Positions 8,028-17,810 are shown, counted from the stretch's first letter. The stretch is 50,089 nt of DNA from Candidatus Nitrosocosmicus sp. (GCA_025934495.1 JAICXY010000012.1:1-50089), one strand, 5' to 3'. Numbers and translations are program-made. The notes: generated by a model from the letters alone, not told the origin.

Positions 8028-10106
8028 ATGTCAAAATCAAATGATTCAAAAAACTCAGGTTTTGATAATTTGACTAAAGATAATAATAAAATAAACAATG
8101 ACGATAAAAACAACAATTTTATAGCTTTTTCGGGCCCGGAACAAATAGTATATGAGGGTTCTAAAGTTTTTCTAGAGGGCCACAGTTTTCCAGCCAATCA
8201 AAAATTAGTGTGGAAACAAATTGATGGTCCTCTAGTTGATTTAAAATATGAAAGTAAAGAAGAGGAAAAAGCAAAGATAAAAAATCCATACTTTAAGGCC
8301 CCCTATATAGGCTTGGATTTTGATACCGAAAACATCAATGCTAAAGATAATAACAATAAAAATAAGGTAAAATCTTTTGCAAAATTAACATTTGAATTAA
8401 TCTCACAAGATCAATCAGAAAAATTCTCAAGCCCTACTTCCACCGTAAATATAATTGTAAAGATGGTTCAACGAGCTCTTGTATTTCAAGGTGGTGGCTC
8501 CCTTGGTGCATATGAATCAGGTGTTTTTTCCGCCCTATGCGATCACCTTATAGAAAAAGACCAGAAAGTCAAAGAGCGGAAAAACAGACCGTTGTTTGAT
8601 GTTATCGCTGGAAGCTCAATTGGCGGTGTTAATGCAAGTATAATAGTTGGTACGATAAAAAAAAGAATAGAAGAAAACAGTAAAAATAATTCTGCAAGCC
8701 AAGAGTTTGCTTCACCTTGGAAGGATGCAGCAAAGCAATTGGACAGATTTTGGAATGAAATTTCCTATTCCACATGGTGGATGGATAATGATTTTTTTAA
8801 TATGTGGTGGAATGGTTGGAACCAAATTAGCAAAACAATTATTCAAAATTATAGTTTCCTTTCAAAGAAACAGGGAAATATATTTGGCATTAAAGAAGGC
8901 CAGGCCACCATTTCACAATTTTATTTTTATAGTCCTGAAAACGTATCGCCCGTAGCATCCGCCGAAGCTGCTCGGAGATATTTTTCTTGGATTCATTTTC
9001 TTTTTGCAGGAGTTCCTAATGTAATGTCACCTAATTTCTCACAACCTGATACTAAATTTTTCTTGGGCATTCCTTCTTTTGCAAGATTTGATAACACTCC
9101 ATTGACAAAGACAATAAAAAAGTATTGGGATTATGAAAAGTACCCACTCAAAACCCAGTTTGAAAAAGGAGAGCCTCGATTATTGCTAGTGTGTGTTGAT
9201 GTAATGGATGCTGCATCTGCAGTAACCTTTGATAGTTATCTAGGTAAAACCAAATACACAGATGGTAAATCTACGGCTGAGGATAGAAAAGATAATTTTA
9301 ATTATGTAATAGAATATCCTGAGGGTATTTCAATCGAACATGTTAGTGCAAGCATGTCTCCGCATTTAAGATACCAATATCCAAAATTCACAGCATATAG
9401 CGAAAGAGAGAAAAAAGATACAGAACGCTATTTTTGGGATGGTGCTTATCTTAGCAATACTCCGTTAAGGGAACTAATTCAAGCACATAGGGATTATTGG
9501 TATGAAGAAGGCAATGATGAAAAAAAATATGTCCCTCATCTAGAGGTTTATATTGTTAACCTTTATCCTACTGTAGAACAAGGAAACGAATTGCCAGCAG
9601 ATGCAGATACAATTGAAGATAGGGAGATGGATATTAGATTCCATGACAGAACGCAATACGATATTAAAGTCGCTCAGCTGATCAGCGATTATATAATATT
9701 GTACGGACAGGTGAGGAACCTTGCATTAAAACATTTGGAAAAATTTGGACCCAGTGAAAGCAAAGAATTCATTGATGACCTTGAAAATATGCTAAATAAA
9801 AAGATAGCAAAAAGCAAAAAAAGAGGTATACCAATACATGGCAAAAAGAATGAAAAAGAGATTGAGAAAAAACAAGATAATAACAATGATTATGATTATG
9901 AGGATAATAAAGACCAAACCATTTCCGATAGGAAATACAAAGATATTATTGAAGGAAGATTTGATATTGCAAAAGTAGTATATATAAACAGAAAAGATGA
10001 TGGCAATACAGTTTTTGGAAAAGCTGCAGAATTCTCTACCAAAACCATAAATAAGTTAAAGGAAGATGGATTTAGAGAGGCATTAAATGAAATTGAAAAT
10101 ATATAA
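8028..10106 (+). CDS. Patatin-like phospholipase with N-terminal PKD/Ig-like domain
   Basis: 692 residues, no signal peptide. Residues 1-30 are a polar Asn/Asp/Lys tail. Residues about 31-146 look like a PKD/Ig-like beta domain (SGPEQIVYEGSKVFLEGHS, VWKQIDGP, later AKLTFELI). The patatin domain starts at about 149 with the oxyanion-hole motif GGGSLG (155-160), followed by GSSIGG with nucleophile Ser197 and, far downstream, the catalytic Asp471 in WDGAYLSNTPL: a complete Ser-Asp dyad. A long insertion between them is Trp/Phe-rich. The last about 100 residues are strongly charged. It should hydrolyse acyl esters of lipids. In archaea, whose lipids are ether-linked, the likely substrates are acyl-glycerol compounds or polyhydroxyalkanoate-related esters (inference). 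It stands alone between IS remnants. Confidence 0.9.
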   Translation: MSKSNDSKNSGFDNLTKDNNKINNDDKNNNFIAFSGPEQIVYEGSKVFLEGHSFPANQKLVWKQIDGPLVDLKYESKEEEKAKIKNPYFKAPYIGLDFDTENINAKDNNNKNKVKSFAKLTFELISQDQSEKFSSPTSTVNIIVKMVQRALVFQGGGSLGAYESGVFSALCDHLIEKDQKVKERKNRPLFDVIAGSSIGGVNASIIVGTIKKRIEENSKNNSASQEFASPWKDAAKQLDRFWNEISYSTWWMDNDFFNMWWNGWNQISKTIIQNYSFLSKKQGNIFGIKEGQATISQFYFYSPENVSPVASAEAARRYFSWIHFLFAGVPNVMSPNFSQPDTKFFLGIPSFARFDNTPLTKTIKKYWDYEKYPLKTQFEKGEPRLLLVCVDVMDAASAVTFDSYLGKTKYTDGKSTAEDRKDNFNYVIEYPEGISIEHVSASMSPHLRYQYPKFTAYSEREKKDTERYFWDGAYLSNTPLRELIQAHRDYWYEEGNDEKKYVPHLEVYIVNLYPTVEQGNELPADADTIEDREMDIRFHDRTQYDIKVAQLISDYIILYGQVRNLALKHLEKFGPSESKEFIDDLENMLNKKIAKSKKRGIPIHGKKNEKEIEKKQDNNNDYDYEDNKDQTISDRKYKDIIEGRFDIAKVVYINRKDDGNTVFGKAAEFSTKTINKLKEDGFREALNEIENI

Positions 10107-10393
10107 CTAACCTAAATCAAGAAGACCCTGATAAATTTTTCTCTTCTCAAGATGAATTTATTTTAAAGATATATTTATTCTGCGTACACCTGAACGTGTC
10201 ACATTCTACTCTTTGGAAGATGCGAATGGTGATAGAAGGAAGTATATACATACAATCATCAATAGTTGAGATGCAATTAAAACATCAAAAAGTAACATTA
10301 GAACAGTTATTCGCATTATTTCTACATAGTAGACAATATCATAATTCAGATAACAATAATTATTTTTATTTTATGAATATGCAAAAATAATTA

Positions 10394-11463
10394 ATCGATC
10401 TCTTGTATAATTAGAAACAATCCAAACTTTCCAATTGGATACTATATCGATTTCTACCGATACTGATTCATAATTCTATGGTTTATCAGTCCTGCTACCC
10501 TATATCTGAAATTTTATCATACTTCCGAAGCCTGTTTCTAAATATATCGCTCATTATCCTGTACTTTTTTATTTTACAAATAGTATGCTTTATAATTATT
10601 CTCTTTCTAGAATGTTTTTTATTCTGCTCTTTTTCTTCTTCTTCTTGAGGCAACTCTTTGATTTCTTTTCTTTTTATATGGTAGAGATGATTTTTGTTCT
10701 GCAGGAAAATCCCTTTCTACTGCTAGATATCCAAGGTAATACACATTTAAAAAATCTTGGACATGATAGGATGATTCTTTTTATATATTCGATATAGTCA
10801 TGCCTCTTCTTCCTTTCTTATGATTTGCATTGTGAATGAGATATCTCGGATTATTGACCACAATCTGATTCTTTAATGTAGTATGTCGTTTCTTTTTGCC
10901 TGAATAAAGCCTTGCGTCTTCTCTTATCTACATGCTTTGGGATTTGTTGCGCAGTACAATCGGTAAAAGCAATAAATCCAGGAAAATACTTTTCAACTTC
11001 CTCTAGCGCCATTTTCAGCCTTTTGGTTATTTGATATGTTTTCTGTGGAATTGGTACGCATTATCTTATCATATTCAATACTCCATCTTTTGAATATCTC
11101 TGCAAATGCTACTTTGATCCAAATCAAAGAGAAAGCCATCTAATGTGTATGTGATATAAAGACGATAGTACACTAAAAGCATAAGAAATCGGCCCCTTAC
11201 ATCAAGTTTGAAATGTCTGCTTATAGCACCAAACTTTCGTTCCCTACCTTTTCTATTGGATAAACACTTGATCTTGTGTTTATGATATCTTTTTGCTATT
11301 TCAATTTTGTAGATATTATCAAATTCTTTTATTGTTAGGCCTGTAAGCGATTTAAAAAGAATGGGTTTTCGAGATAACTTATCATATGAAATCAAAGAGT
11401 AAGCATTTCATGGAAGAAATAGCAGTCATAAAGCTGTTTAGGCATAATTATGCAAGAGATCTA
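10394..11463 (-). mobile_element. IS5-family element with both ends, transposase broken
   Basis: About 1.07 kb bounded by inverted ends GATCTCTTGTATAATTAG (left) and, on the other strand, AGATCTCTTGCATAATTAT (right). The transposase runs on the minus strand. The N-terminal part is open (11075-11395). The C-terminal part is present only in broken frames: KYFPGFIAFTDCTAQQIPKH (DDE Asp region), VYYLGYLAVERDFP, and KYRIMSDIFRNRLRKYDKIS near 10520. Other copies of these ends and proteins occur throughout the window. Confidence 0.8.
11075..11395 (-). pseudogene. N-terminal part of IS5-family transposase
   Basis: 106 residues open, containing the HTH_Tnp_4-type DNA-binding region (DVRGRFLMLLVYYRLYITYT, then DGFLFDLDQSSICRDIQKME). 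The frame stops before the catalytic DDE domain, which continues in other frames to 10500. A full-length protein would be about 300 residues. Confidence 0.7.
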
Positions 11464-11689
11464 ATCAAATATTTTGCCTTCATATTGATGTATCTACAAG
11501 ACAACAAACCCAATGTCTGTATTCAAAAATGTGTTAAGTTTTTCAAAACATAAATAAGATACTTGTAATAAAAAAATGAATTGCCTAACAACTAATTTAA
11601 CAAAAAATTTAATATGGTTATGTTACCAAAATAACAGAGCATTAAATTGACAAATTCTTTAAAAGATTTTAATTTGACATTGTAGATAT

Positions 11690-12270
11690 TTGATATTGCG
11701 AGTATTATTATTATCATCTATAAGTTTGATAATTGCTATTGGCTTTACATTATCTACACTTTAACAGGATTTCTATTTGATTCAGATGGGCAACATTTGA
11801 ATGACATTTAAAAGATTGAATATTGTATATGACAAGAAAAAGTATACCCTGTCATAATTTATGCAACAAATCAAAGAGGTTAAAATGCAGAAATTGAAAA
11901 GTATTTTCCTGGATTTATGGCTGTTGCAGATTGTGCAGAATAGCGGATACAATCAATATCAGCAGATAAGAACAGAATAAATTCTATTCAGGTAAGTAGG
12001 AGAGATGTACTACAATAAAGAACCATCTTATGGTTAAAAATCATCGTGGCTATATCCTTTATAAAACAGCAGACCATGAGAAAGGACGAAAGATTGAAAA
12101 AATTACAGAACACAGGGTGGTGGAGTATTTAGAAACAATTTGAAAAAGTATAAGATATTGGATATAGTATCTGGTGGGATAAACTATAATATAATTAACC
12201 AATCACAGTAAAATATATAGAGCATCTGTAATGGAAAGTGTAGATTGTTTCTAATTAGGCAAGGGATATC
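11690..12270 (+). pseudogene. Decayed IS5-family element, plus orientation
   Basis: Broken frames give YWLYIIYTLTGFLFDSDG, then EIEKYFPGFMAVADC, then SFIKQQTMRKDERLKK and finally a KYKILDIVSG segment, colinear with the transposase of the 10394-11463 element. The right end CTAATTAGGCAAGGGATAT (12251-12269) is a degenerate copy of that element's end. Many stops. Confidence 0.65.
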
Positions 12271-12300
12271 ACATCAGATATTTTGATTATTACATACAAA

Positions 12301-14250
12301 TCATGGCAAAATGATCTCTGCTGCTATAATGTGTTTACATTTTACTTTTCTAAATACAAAATCTGCACAAGTGCAACTCTTTTTTTCTAGATTTACTTCA
12401 TAAAATTTGTCTTTGTCTTTGCTGCTCATTATCCTATATATTATTTCTTCTTTTTTTATGTTATTGTTACCATGATTTAATTTACTTTCATCGTGTTTAT
12501 CACCATTATTTTTGATGTTACCTTTTTCATTTGTCTTATATTGTTCTATTATGAAAGTTCCTTGTTGGAGACTTGATTCTATTATGTTGTACGCTTTTTG
12601 GATTTTTTTCTCAAGTAGTCGAATCTCGTTAACGCGTTTCTTTCCGCCCAAATTCTCTTCTTTGTCATCTTTTAATTTAACTTTTTTTATTGTTGCATCA
12701 GTTATAACATTTTCTTGCTTTGCTTCTTTTCCTTTTCTTTTCTTTTTTTCAGATGATTTCCTGATGGGTGGCTCGTTCAAAATATCACTAATATCAACTT
12801 CATGTCCTTCTACTGCCTTTTGTATTACTTCAATAACGTTATCATCTTTGGTGTCGGGAACGTAAATTACATAAATTAATGCAATATTTTTGCCTTCATG
12901 TTTTCTTAATACTCTCCCTACTCTTTGGGCGATCTGATTAATATTTGATGTAGAGGCCAAAATAATTTCTATTCTTACTTGGGGGACATCATACCCTATT
13001 TCTAAGGTATGTAATGATAATAGTATTTTAAAGGTAATTCCCCAGTTTTTAAGTATAGTTTGTCTTTCTGATGCCTTTACTTTAGCATCAATAATTTTTG
13101 ATTCTATTCCTTGAATCTTTAATATATCTTTTAATTTTTCAATAGATTCGATAGTTTCACTAAAAATCATGATTTTTTCGTCGGGAAATTTCTTTGATAT
13201 GATCTTTGCTGCTTCAGATAGTTTATTTTCAGCATAGCTTAACAATAATTTTCTCTTTCTAATATTTGCAAACCATGCTTTTGCCATTCCACTTGCGAAT
13301 CCACCCTTTTTCAACAAGTCAGTCATTGAATTTACATCATATCTTTTGAATTTATTTGAAATGTTCTTAATTTTGGTAGAAAAGGTATTATATTCCTCTT
13401 GTTCTTTTTCAGTAAGAGATACTTTAATTGGGATTACTATAGGTTTTGCCAATCTTTTATCTTTAACCGCCTTACTTACAGAATATTCTATTACTGGCGG
13501 TAATACTGTTAAAATAGTGTTATTTTTAAAATCCTTTTTATCCAAAGTAGCAGTAAGCCCTAAAATTGCTTTTTTTGGATCTTCCACTACAATATCAAAA
13601 ATCTTGCGGAATGATTTTGATGTATCGCTAATTAAATGTACTTCGTCAAATATAACCATATTTGAACGTCTTATTAGATTTGGATTCCTTATTGCACTAT
13701 GGTAGGTGCTTATTATTATTTCTGCTATCTCTTTTCGTTCACCAAAATAAGCGGCTACGTTCTCTTTTGGAATACCATAAGAAATCAACCTGCTGATGGT
13801 TTGATCAATTAGTGAAATACGAGGTACAAGAAATAAAATGTTAAAAAAAGAGTAAGAAACATTCTCATTATTGTTGTTTGTAACTATGTTAAAATTATTT
13901 TGATTTAACGAGGCTTCAAATTCTTTTTGTCCATTTTTTGGAATTTTATCGATATCTGCTACAGATTTTTTTGTGTGTAATAGCTGTGTATCATATGATA
14001 AATTATGAGTTGCTAGTATTTTTGCACATTCAAATGCTATTTCAGTCTTTCCAGTTCCTGTACTATAAAGTATTGTTCCCCTGTGGTTATTGTTAATCCA
14101 TGCATTTACCGCTGCTGTTTGATCTTCCTTAAGAATAAATGGAAATTTCAAAAGAGATATTGATGGTAATTTTTGCGATGATTTTTGTAGTTGTGTGTCT
14201 AAATCATTTTCATTAGTTACATTTCTTTTTATAAAATAATTATTACTCAT
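12301..14250 (-). CDS. XPB/Rad25-like SF2 helicase with C-terminal SWIM zinc finger
   Basis: 649 residues. Motor domain 1: Q-like FILKEDQTAAVNAW, Walker A STGTGKTE (GTGKT at 65-69), IISTYHSA, Walker B VIFDEVHLIS, motif III GLTATLD. Motor domain 2: KIMIFSETIESIEKL, LHTLEIGYDVPQV, and motif VI QRVGRVLRKHEGK. The DEVH box and order are those of XPB-type SF2 helicases. A Lys-rich linker follows and the protein ends with a SWIM motif (CTCADFVFRKVKCKH, pattern CxC-x9-CxH), a zinc-bound nucleic-acid or protein binding module. Likely a DNA translocase in repair or in handling damaged or foreign DNA; exact role unknown. It overlaps by 8 bp a 61-codon frame upstream and sits between IS remnants, yet its frame is intact, which suggests selection. 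Confidence 0.9.
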   Translation of the reverse strand: MSNNYFIKRNVTNENDLDTQLQKSSQKLPSISLLKFPFILKEDQTAAVNAWINNNHRGTILYSTGTGKTEIAFECAKILATHNLSYDTQLLHTKKSVADIDKIPKNGQKEFEASLNQNNFNIVTNNNNENVSYSFFNILFLVPRISLIDQTISRLISYGIPKENVAAYFGERKEIAEIIISTYHSAIRNPNLIRRSNMVIFDEVHLISDTSKSFRKIFDIVVEDPKKAILGLTATLDKKDFKNNTILTVLPPVIEYSVSKAVKDKRLAKPIVIPIKVSLTEKEQEEYNTFSTKIKNISNKFKRYDVNSMTDLLKKGGFASGMAKAWFANIRKRKLLLSYAENKLSEAAKIISKKFPDEKIMIFSETIESIEKLKDILKIQGIESKIIDAKVKASERQTILKNWGITFKILLSLHTLEIGYDVPQVRIEIILASTSNINQIAQRVGRVLRKHEGKNIALIYVIYVPDTKDDNVIEVIQKAVEGHEVDISDILNEPPIRKSSEKKKRKGKEAKQENVITDATIKKVKLKDDKEENLGGKKRVNEIRLLEKKIQKAYNIIESSLQQGTFIIEQYKTNEKGNIKNNGDKHDESKLNHGNNNIKKEEIIYRIMSSKDKDKFYEVNLEKKSCTCADFVFRKVKCKHIIAAEIILP

Positions 14251-14428
14251 TTTTCATAACTTGTAAAAAATCTTTAAGAATTATCGCATATCGATAGTTA
14301 TCTGAGGATTGATCATAATTCAAATTGTCTCTCGATGTCTCAAAGAACAGCTTAAATCTAACCATCGAACCATTATTTTGATAAGCACCATCCCAAAAAT
14401 TAGATCTTGATAGATCAAAGGATTCCAT
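14243..14428 (-). CDS. Possible small protein translationally coupled to the helicase (61 aa)
   Basis: 61 residues, no recognised motif: contains SRSNFWDGAYQNNGSMVRFK and a helical end YRYAIILKDFLQVMKNE. The stop overlaps the helicase start by 8 bases (ATGAGTAA), the arrangement of coupled genes. The composition is protein-like rather than AT noise. It may be a genuine small partner, or the surviving C-terminus of a longer gene cut by the IS remnant upstream: the sequence before 14428 includes a plausible continuation in another frame (YQFSWYNRPRYTTYQINSKK). Confidence 0.4.
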   Translation of the reverse strand: MESFDLSRSNFWDGAYQNNGSMVRFKLFFETSRDNLNYDQSSDNYRYAIILKDFLQVMKNE

Positions 14429-14599
14429 CCTTTTTTGCTATTTATTTGATAGGTTGTATACCTTGGCCTGTTATACCATGAAAACTGGTAGACCATATGT
14501 ATATTCACCATCAACTGTAATTTTAAGATGCTTTATTATAAGATAGATTTAGTCTTGATTCAAATAATGGGTTATATACTTTTCTTAACATGAATACCA

Positions 14600-15290
14600 A
14601 TATAACTACAAACTAGCATTAGACTGTGGATCAGTATCCTGTCCATGCAGTAGGCGTACATTAGGCTGAAGATTATAGTCCGTTTCTACTACGAATATAA
14701 AATATAAAATATCAGCAATAGGATATCGGTTAATTACAAAGCGTTTGGTAATGATTGATCTTTCTATAAAAACAGTATACAGTAATCTTTTAAAAGCAAA
14801 AGGCAGTGTCTGACACAAAACAGACATGAAAAAAGGAATGGTACCATATCATGGCATCTATACAGATGCAAGCTGAAGATATAGTCATACCAATGGATGA
14901 GTTTTCAGATACAAACCGCATCTTATATCTTCAACAGCAAGTGATTTTATAGTATCTCTAACTGTTGATGTAACTACTGCTAATGTGCAGAATAGTAAGA
15001 TCTAAATTACTTTAACTTATTCTTTATCTTTTTTGGTATTCTCTTTATCCTCCTTATGGCATATTATATATGATCCATGATATCATGCTAGAAACTGTAT
15101 AAATATAGCAAAGGAGTGTTGGGAATAGATCTGGTTTGTCCAGTAGAGCGTTATGAATTACTTCCAAGAATAGGCTTGAGACTGTATGATTTTTGAATTT
15201 GCCTTAGAACAAACCCTCTATAACAAAAAAAACTTTCCATCAAACCCTTGATGTGGCACATAAAATCAGTTTTTTAGGATAGATCCATTA
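14600..15290 (+). pseudogene. Decayed IS4-type (DDE) transposase, copy 1
   Basis: Broken frames give YHGIYTDASWRYSHTNG, WVFRYKPHLISST, SLTVDVTTANVQNSKI, then LVCPVERYE, YNKKNFPS and IKSVF. The same blocks in the same order occur on the minus strand at 34130-34850 (GIDVDALRGDSHIKRHVFGY, VVHLTANVTIANLQDNPMY). This is the 'DTDARWGYSHTKGW' catalytic region of IS4/IS5-type transposases. Beyond repair. Confidence 0.6.
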
Positions 15291-15464
15291 CCACGAACAA
15301 ACCTTTGTAATGCTTTTGCAGTATTTCTATAGGAAAGACCATCAAGAAAATGGAAGAGATACAAAGAGAGCAATATCTTTAGGTTTGGTTCTCTTTCTTT
15401 GATATTTCAATATATGGTATAACAAGTTTTCAGCTATAGCGTTTTCTTAAGTTAACAGGGCCGA
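15291..15464 (-). mobile_element. IS6-family 5' end fragment
   Basis: The plus strand reads AAACCTTTGTAATGCTTTTG then TATTTCTATAGGAAAGACC and ends TCTTAAGTTAACAGGGCC, nearly identical to the end of the IS6 element at 38066-38755. It encodes, on the minus strand, the transposase N-terminus (LYLFHFLDGLSYRNTAKALQ style, one frame). Confidence 0.65.
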
Positions 15465-15848
15465 TTAGTATATTCATATCCAATTGATATAACTTTCCTT
15501 TTTGCATTAAAAATACTCTATAATTTCGTTCAAAATTTTTATTGGAACAGAGTTATTTTCAATTGATATTTTTTCATATGGAATGGATATTGTAATATAT
15601 AATTATATTTACAATTTTGACACCTTGATCCAAATAGATATAACGTATAACTTATCATTTGCTTACTATTTTATTTTATAATACGACTCTGTTAATTAAC
15701 AATTTCTTTTTATGTTTTGATAATTCTTCTCTCTTTTCCTTGAGATAAGCACTTTTAACTTTTATCCATAACAAATCACATTATAATGTTAGTAATTTTG
15801 TTATTATGCCTCTAAAATACTATTTAAATATATTTTTATTGTTTATCT
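15465..15848. other. AT-rich intergenic stretch
   Basis: About 380 bp of non-coding DNA after the IS6 end and downstream of the Nudix gene; nothing recognisable. Confidence 0.5.
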
Positions 15849-16307
15849 TTATCGCGATGACCAATAGGTACCTCTATGGGATTGTTTCCATTTCTTAAAG
15901 TCAGATAATATCTTTTTATGGTCAAATCCTAGATTTTGGTTATCTATGTTTTCTAAATCTATCCATTCTAGTTCTTCAGCGTCATCTCCTGCCTTTGCTT
16001 TGTCATTATTATCCGCAGGGATATTTCCTATAAATACGGTGGAGATGATATGTCCTCTTGGATCCCTCGAAGGATCCGAATACACTCCTAGAATGTCCAC
16101 AAGTTCTACCGATAATGAAGTTTCCTCTTTAACCTCTCGCAATGCTGTATCCTCTACTTTTTCACCCTCGTTTACAAAACCACCTGGAAACACTAAATGT
16201 CCTTTAAAGGGATCCTTCTTTCTTTTAACAAATAAAATTTTCGAGTCTACTTGAACTATGGTATCTACAGTGGGAATAGGATTTTTGTATTGTTGTTTGT
16301 CACTCAT
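15849..16307 (-). CDS. Nudix hydrolase, ADP-ribose pyrophosphatase-like
   Basis: 152 residues. The Nudix box is complete in its metal-binding part: G43-FVNEG-E49-KVEDTAL-R57-E-V-K-E61-E62, with Ser where the last Gly usually stands. Around it are the expected strands (TVDTIVQVDSKILFVKRKKDPFKGHLVFPGG) and VYSDPSRDPRGHIISTVF, the segment seen in archaeal/bacterial ADP-ribose or NADH-type Nudix enzymes. It should split a nucleoside diphosphate linked to another moiety, using Mg2+, in the cytoplasm. Length fits. The gene immediately upstream has been truncated by an IS630 fragment. Confidence 0.9.
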   Translation of the reverse strand: MSDKQQYKNPIPTVDTIVQVDSKILFVKRKKDPFKGHLVFPGGFVNEGEKVEDTALREVKEETSLSVELVDILGVYSDPSRDPRGHIISTVFIGNIPADNNDKAKAGDDAEELEWIDLENIDNQNLGFDHKKILSDFKKWKQSHRGTYWSSR

Positions 16308-16347
16308 CTATGAAAATATATTAAACAACTTAAAATAGTTAATGCCT

Positions 16348-16481
16348 TTATTTTTTTTTAGGATAATAATCATTAAAATGAGGATCTAGGATTCCAACTA
16401 TCATCATTTCTTTTCCAATATGATTTTCTTTTAGTAGTTTTGCAAGATTGATTGCATTTTCAATTTCCTTTACTAAATGTC
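16348..16481 (-). pseudogene. C-terminal fragment of an unknown gene cut by an IS630 remnant
   Basis: The minus strand reads HLVKEIENAINLAKLLKENH then IGKEMMIVGILDPHFNDYYP and ends KKK-stop at 16348. The frame is clean, with normal amino-acid composition, up to about 16481, exactly where IS630-like DNA begins. This is what remains of a gene whose upstream part was displaced; family not recognised. Confidence 0.5.
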
Positions 16482-16988
16482 ATCGCGGAACAAATCCAAA
16501 ATGGTAGGTGTACAAAAAAGAAAATGATTCAAAGGTCAAGGAAAGGTTATCATGGGTAATTCTCAGAATACAAGACGATGGATAAATTCCATTTCGTATT
16601 GTAAAAGAAATGCACAAGTAATCCTTGTTTGGGCTTTAGAGTGGCTAAAAGGATATAATAAAGAAGGCTTAGAAGACCTATAAGATGGAACAAAAAGCGG
16701 TATGCCTCCTGAGCTATCTGAATAGATCATGTACCAAATTAAGAAAGAACTAAAAGAAAGCAACAACCAATGGTGAAACACAAAACAAGTAAAATAGGTA
16801 ATTATAAAAGTGGTATAATGTGTCACTATATTCACATACATATGCAGTATCCTTCGAAAATTAGGGTTCAAACAAGAGAAGGTTTCAAGAAAGGTACATG
16901 ATAACACCACAGCGTCTCAGACGAGAAAGATAAATTCAAAAAAAAAGGTACCCAAATATTTGTGGATGAACAGCAACAGGCGCTGTTC
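16482..16988 (+). pseudogene. N-terminal half of an IS630-family element
   Basis: The sequence is homologous to the first half of the copy at 42590-43590: GTACAAAAAAGAAAATGATT start, then broken frames reading FRIVKEMHKSN-like, AKRYNKEGLEDL-like, a Tyr-Ile-His-rich HTH segment (HYIHIHMQYPSKI), and KKGTQIFVDEQQQALF at the beginning of the DDE domain. It ends where an IS6 remnant begins. Confidence 0.6.
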
Positions 16989-16989
16989 A

Positions 16990-17590
16990 CTAATACATAA
17001 TTCTTTGTTATAAGTCTACAAAAAGATTAAGCCAGTTAATCACATGTTTTAGTTTACATTTCTTTTTTTCTACAAGGAAAGTAATCGTCAAAACATTCTT
17101 TGGTTCTGTTTTTGATATATTGCATAGTCCTTTCAATAATGATGCTGCTTTTCTCATTCTTATGTACAAAAGAAGAATAAATATAATGGTTTATTTTCAA
17201 GGAACTGTATGCTTGATTAGCATACCAAGTACCACTACCATTTCCACCACCTATGGTTGAAACTGGATGTTCTTCACATTATTATACAATATCTTATAGA
17301 AAACGCTCTGTCACCACAAACATGTTTTTTGTTCTCTTTATATGCTCATTCTGAGGATTTCTTTGTTCTTCTCAGATTCAATAATAGCAGCAACCAATCA
17401 GATCCAAATGTACTCTGGAACCTACTTTTATAACGGTCTTGTACATAACATAGTAGGAAACCTTCTTTTTCTCTGATGATAATTTCTAAGGATTATACTT
17501 TGGAATCAATCAGTTCCAGATGGAAATAGGGTTTTTTAATAACGCAAGAAGATGATAATCTATAGGCTGCTGTTCTTCTTAAAGAAATGC
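16990..17590 (-). pseudogene. C-terminal part of an IS6-family transposase
   Basis: On the minus strand, in several frames: HPVSTIGGGNGSGTWYANQA (the DG/TWY region with local slippage), IIERTMQYIKNRTKECFDDY (catalytic Glu region), and FPCRKKKCKLKHVINWLNLF. These are the conserved blocks of IS6/IS240 transposases. The N-terminal end is missing here. Confidence 0.65.
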
Positions 17591-17644
17591 ATGAAAAGTA
17601 AAAATATACACCATAGATTATACTATGAAGAATATGTTTTGCTG

Positions 17645-17789
17645 TGCTTTGTTGCATGATACGAAAAATAGATAGTTAAAAATATACTTTATTTAGGACA
17701 ATGATAATCCATTTTTCACTGTTTTCGTTATAATGTTACTAACAAAACGTTAGCAATAAACGATTTAAAATAATCGTGCAACAAAGCAG
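17645..17789. mobile_element. MITE family 2, copy 2
   Basis: 145 bp with inverted ends TGCTTTGTTGCATGATA and, on the other strand, TGCTTTGTTGCACGATT. The interior matches the copy at 1092-1230, including GTTATAA, a Cys-less non-coding middle, and AAACGATTTA near the right end. No ORF. A degenerate end resembling this family (ACTTTGTTGCACTATTATT) is seen at 41335-41353. Confidence 0.75.
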
Positions 17790-17810
17790 GTCTGCTGCTA
17801 TTTCTGATTT

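Noticed and set aside
10196-10390. 64-codon frame after the patatin gene
   Set aside because: No start signal or motif. Another frame gives RTPERVTFYSLEDANGDRR, which looks protein-like but is too short and broken to name.
10585-10797. 70-codon Phe-rich plus-strand frame
   Set aside because: Antisense to the C-terminal part of the IS5 transposase.
12512-13705. Two plus-strand frames of 117-119 codons
   Set aside because: Lie inside the helicase gene and are Phe/Ser-rich antisense products.
14606-14827. 73-codon minus-strand frame
   Set aside because: Antisense to a decayed IS4-type transposase whose conserved blocks are on the plus strand.
15946-16254. 102-codon plus-strand frame
   Set aside because: Antisense to the Nudix hydrolase, whose motif is unmistakable.
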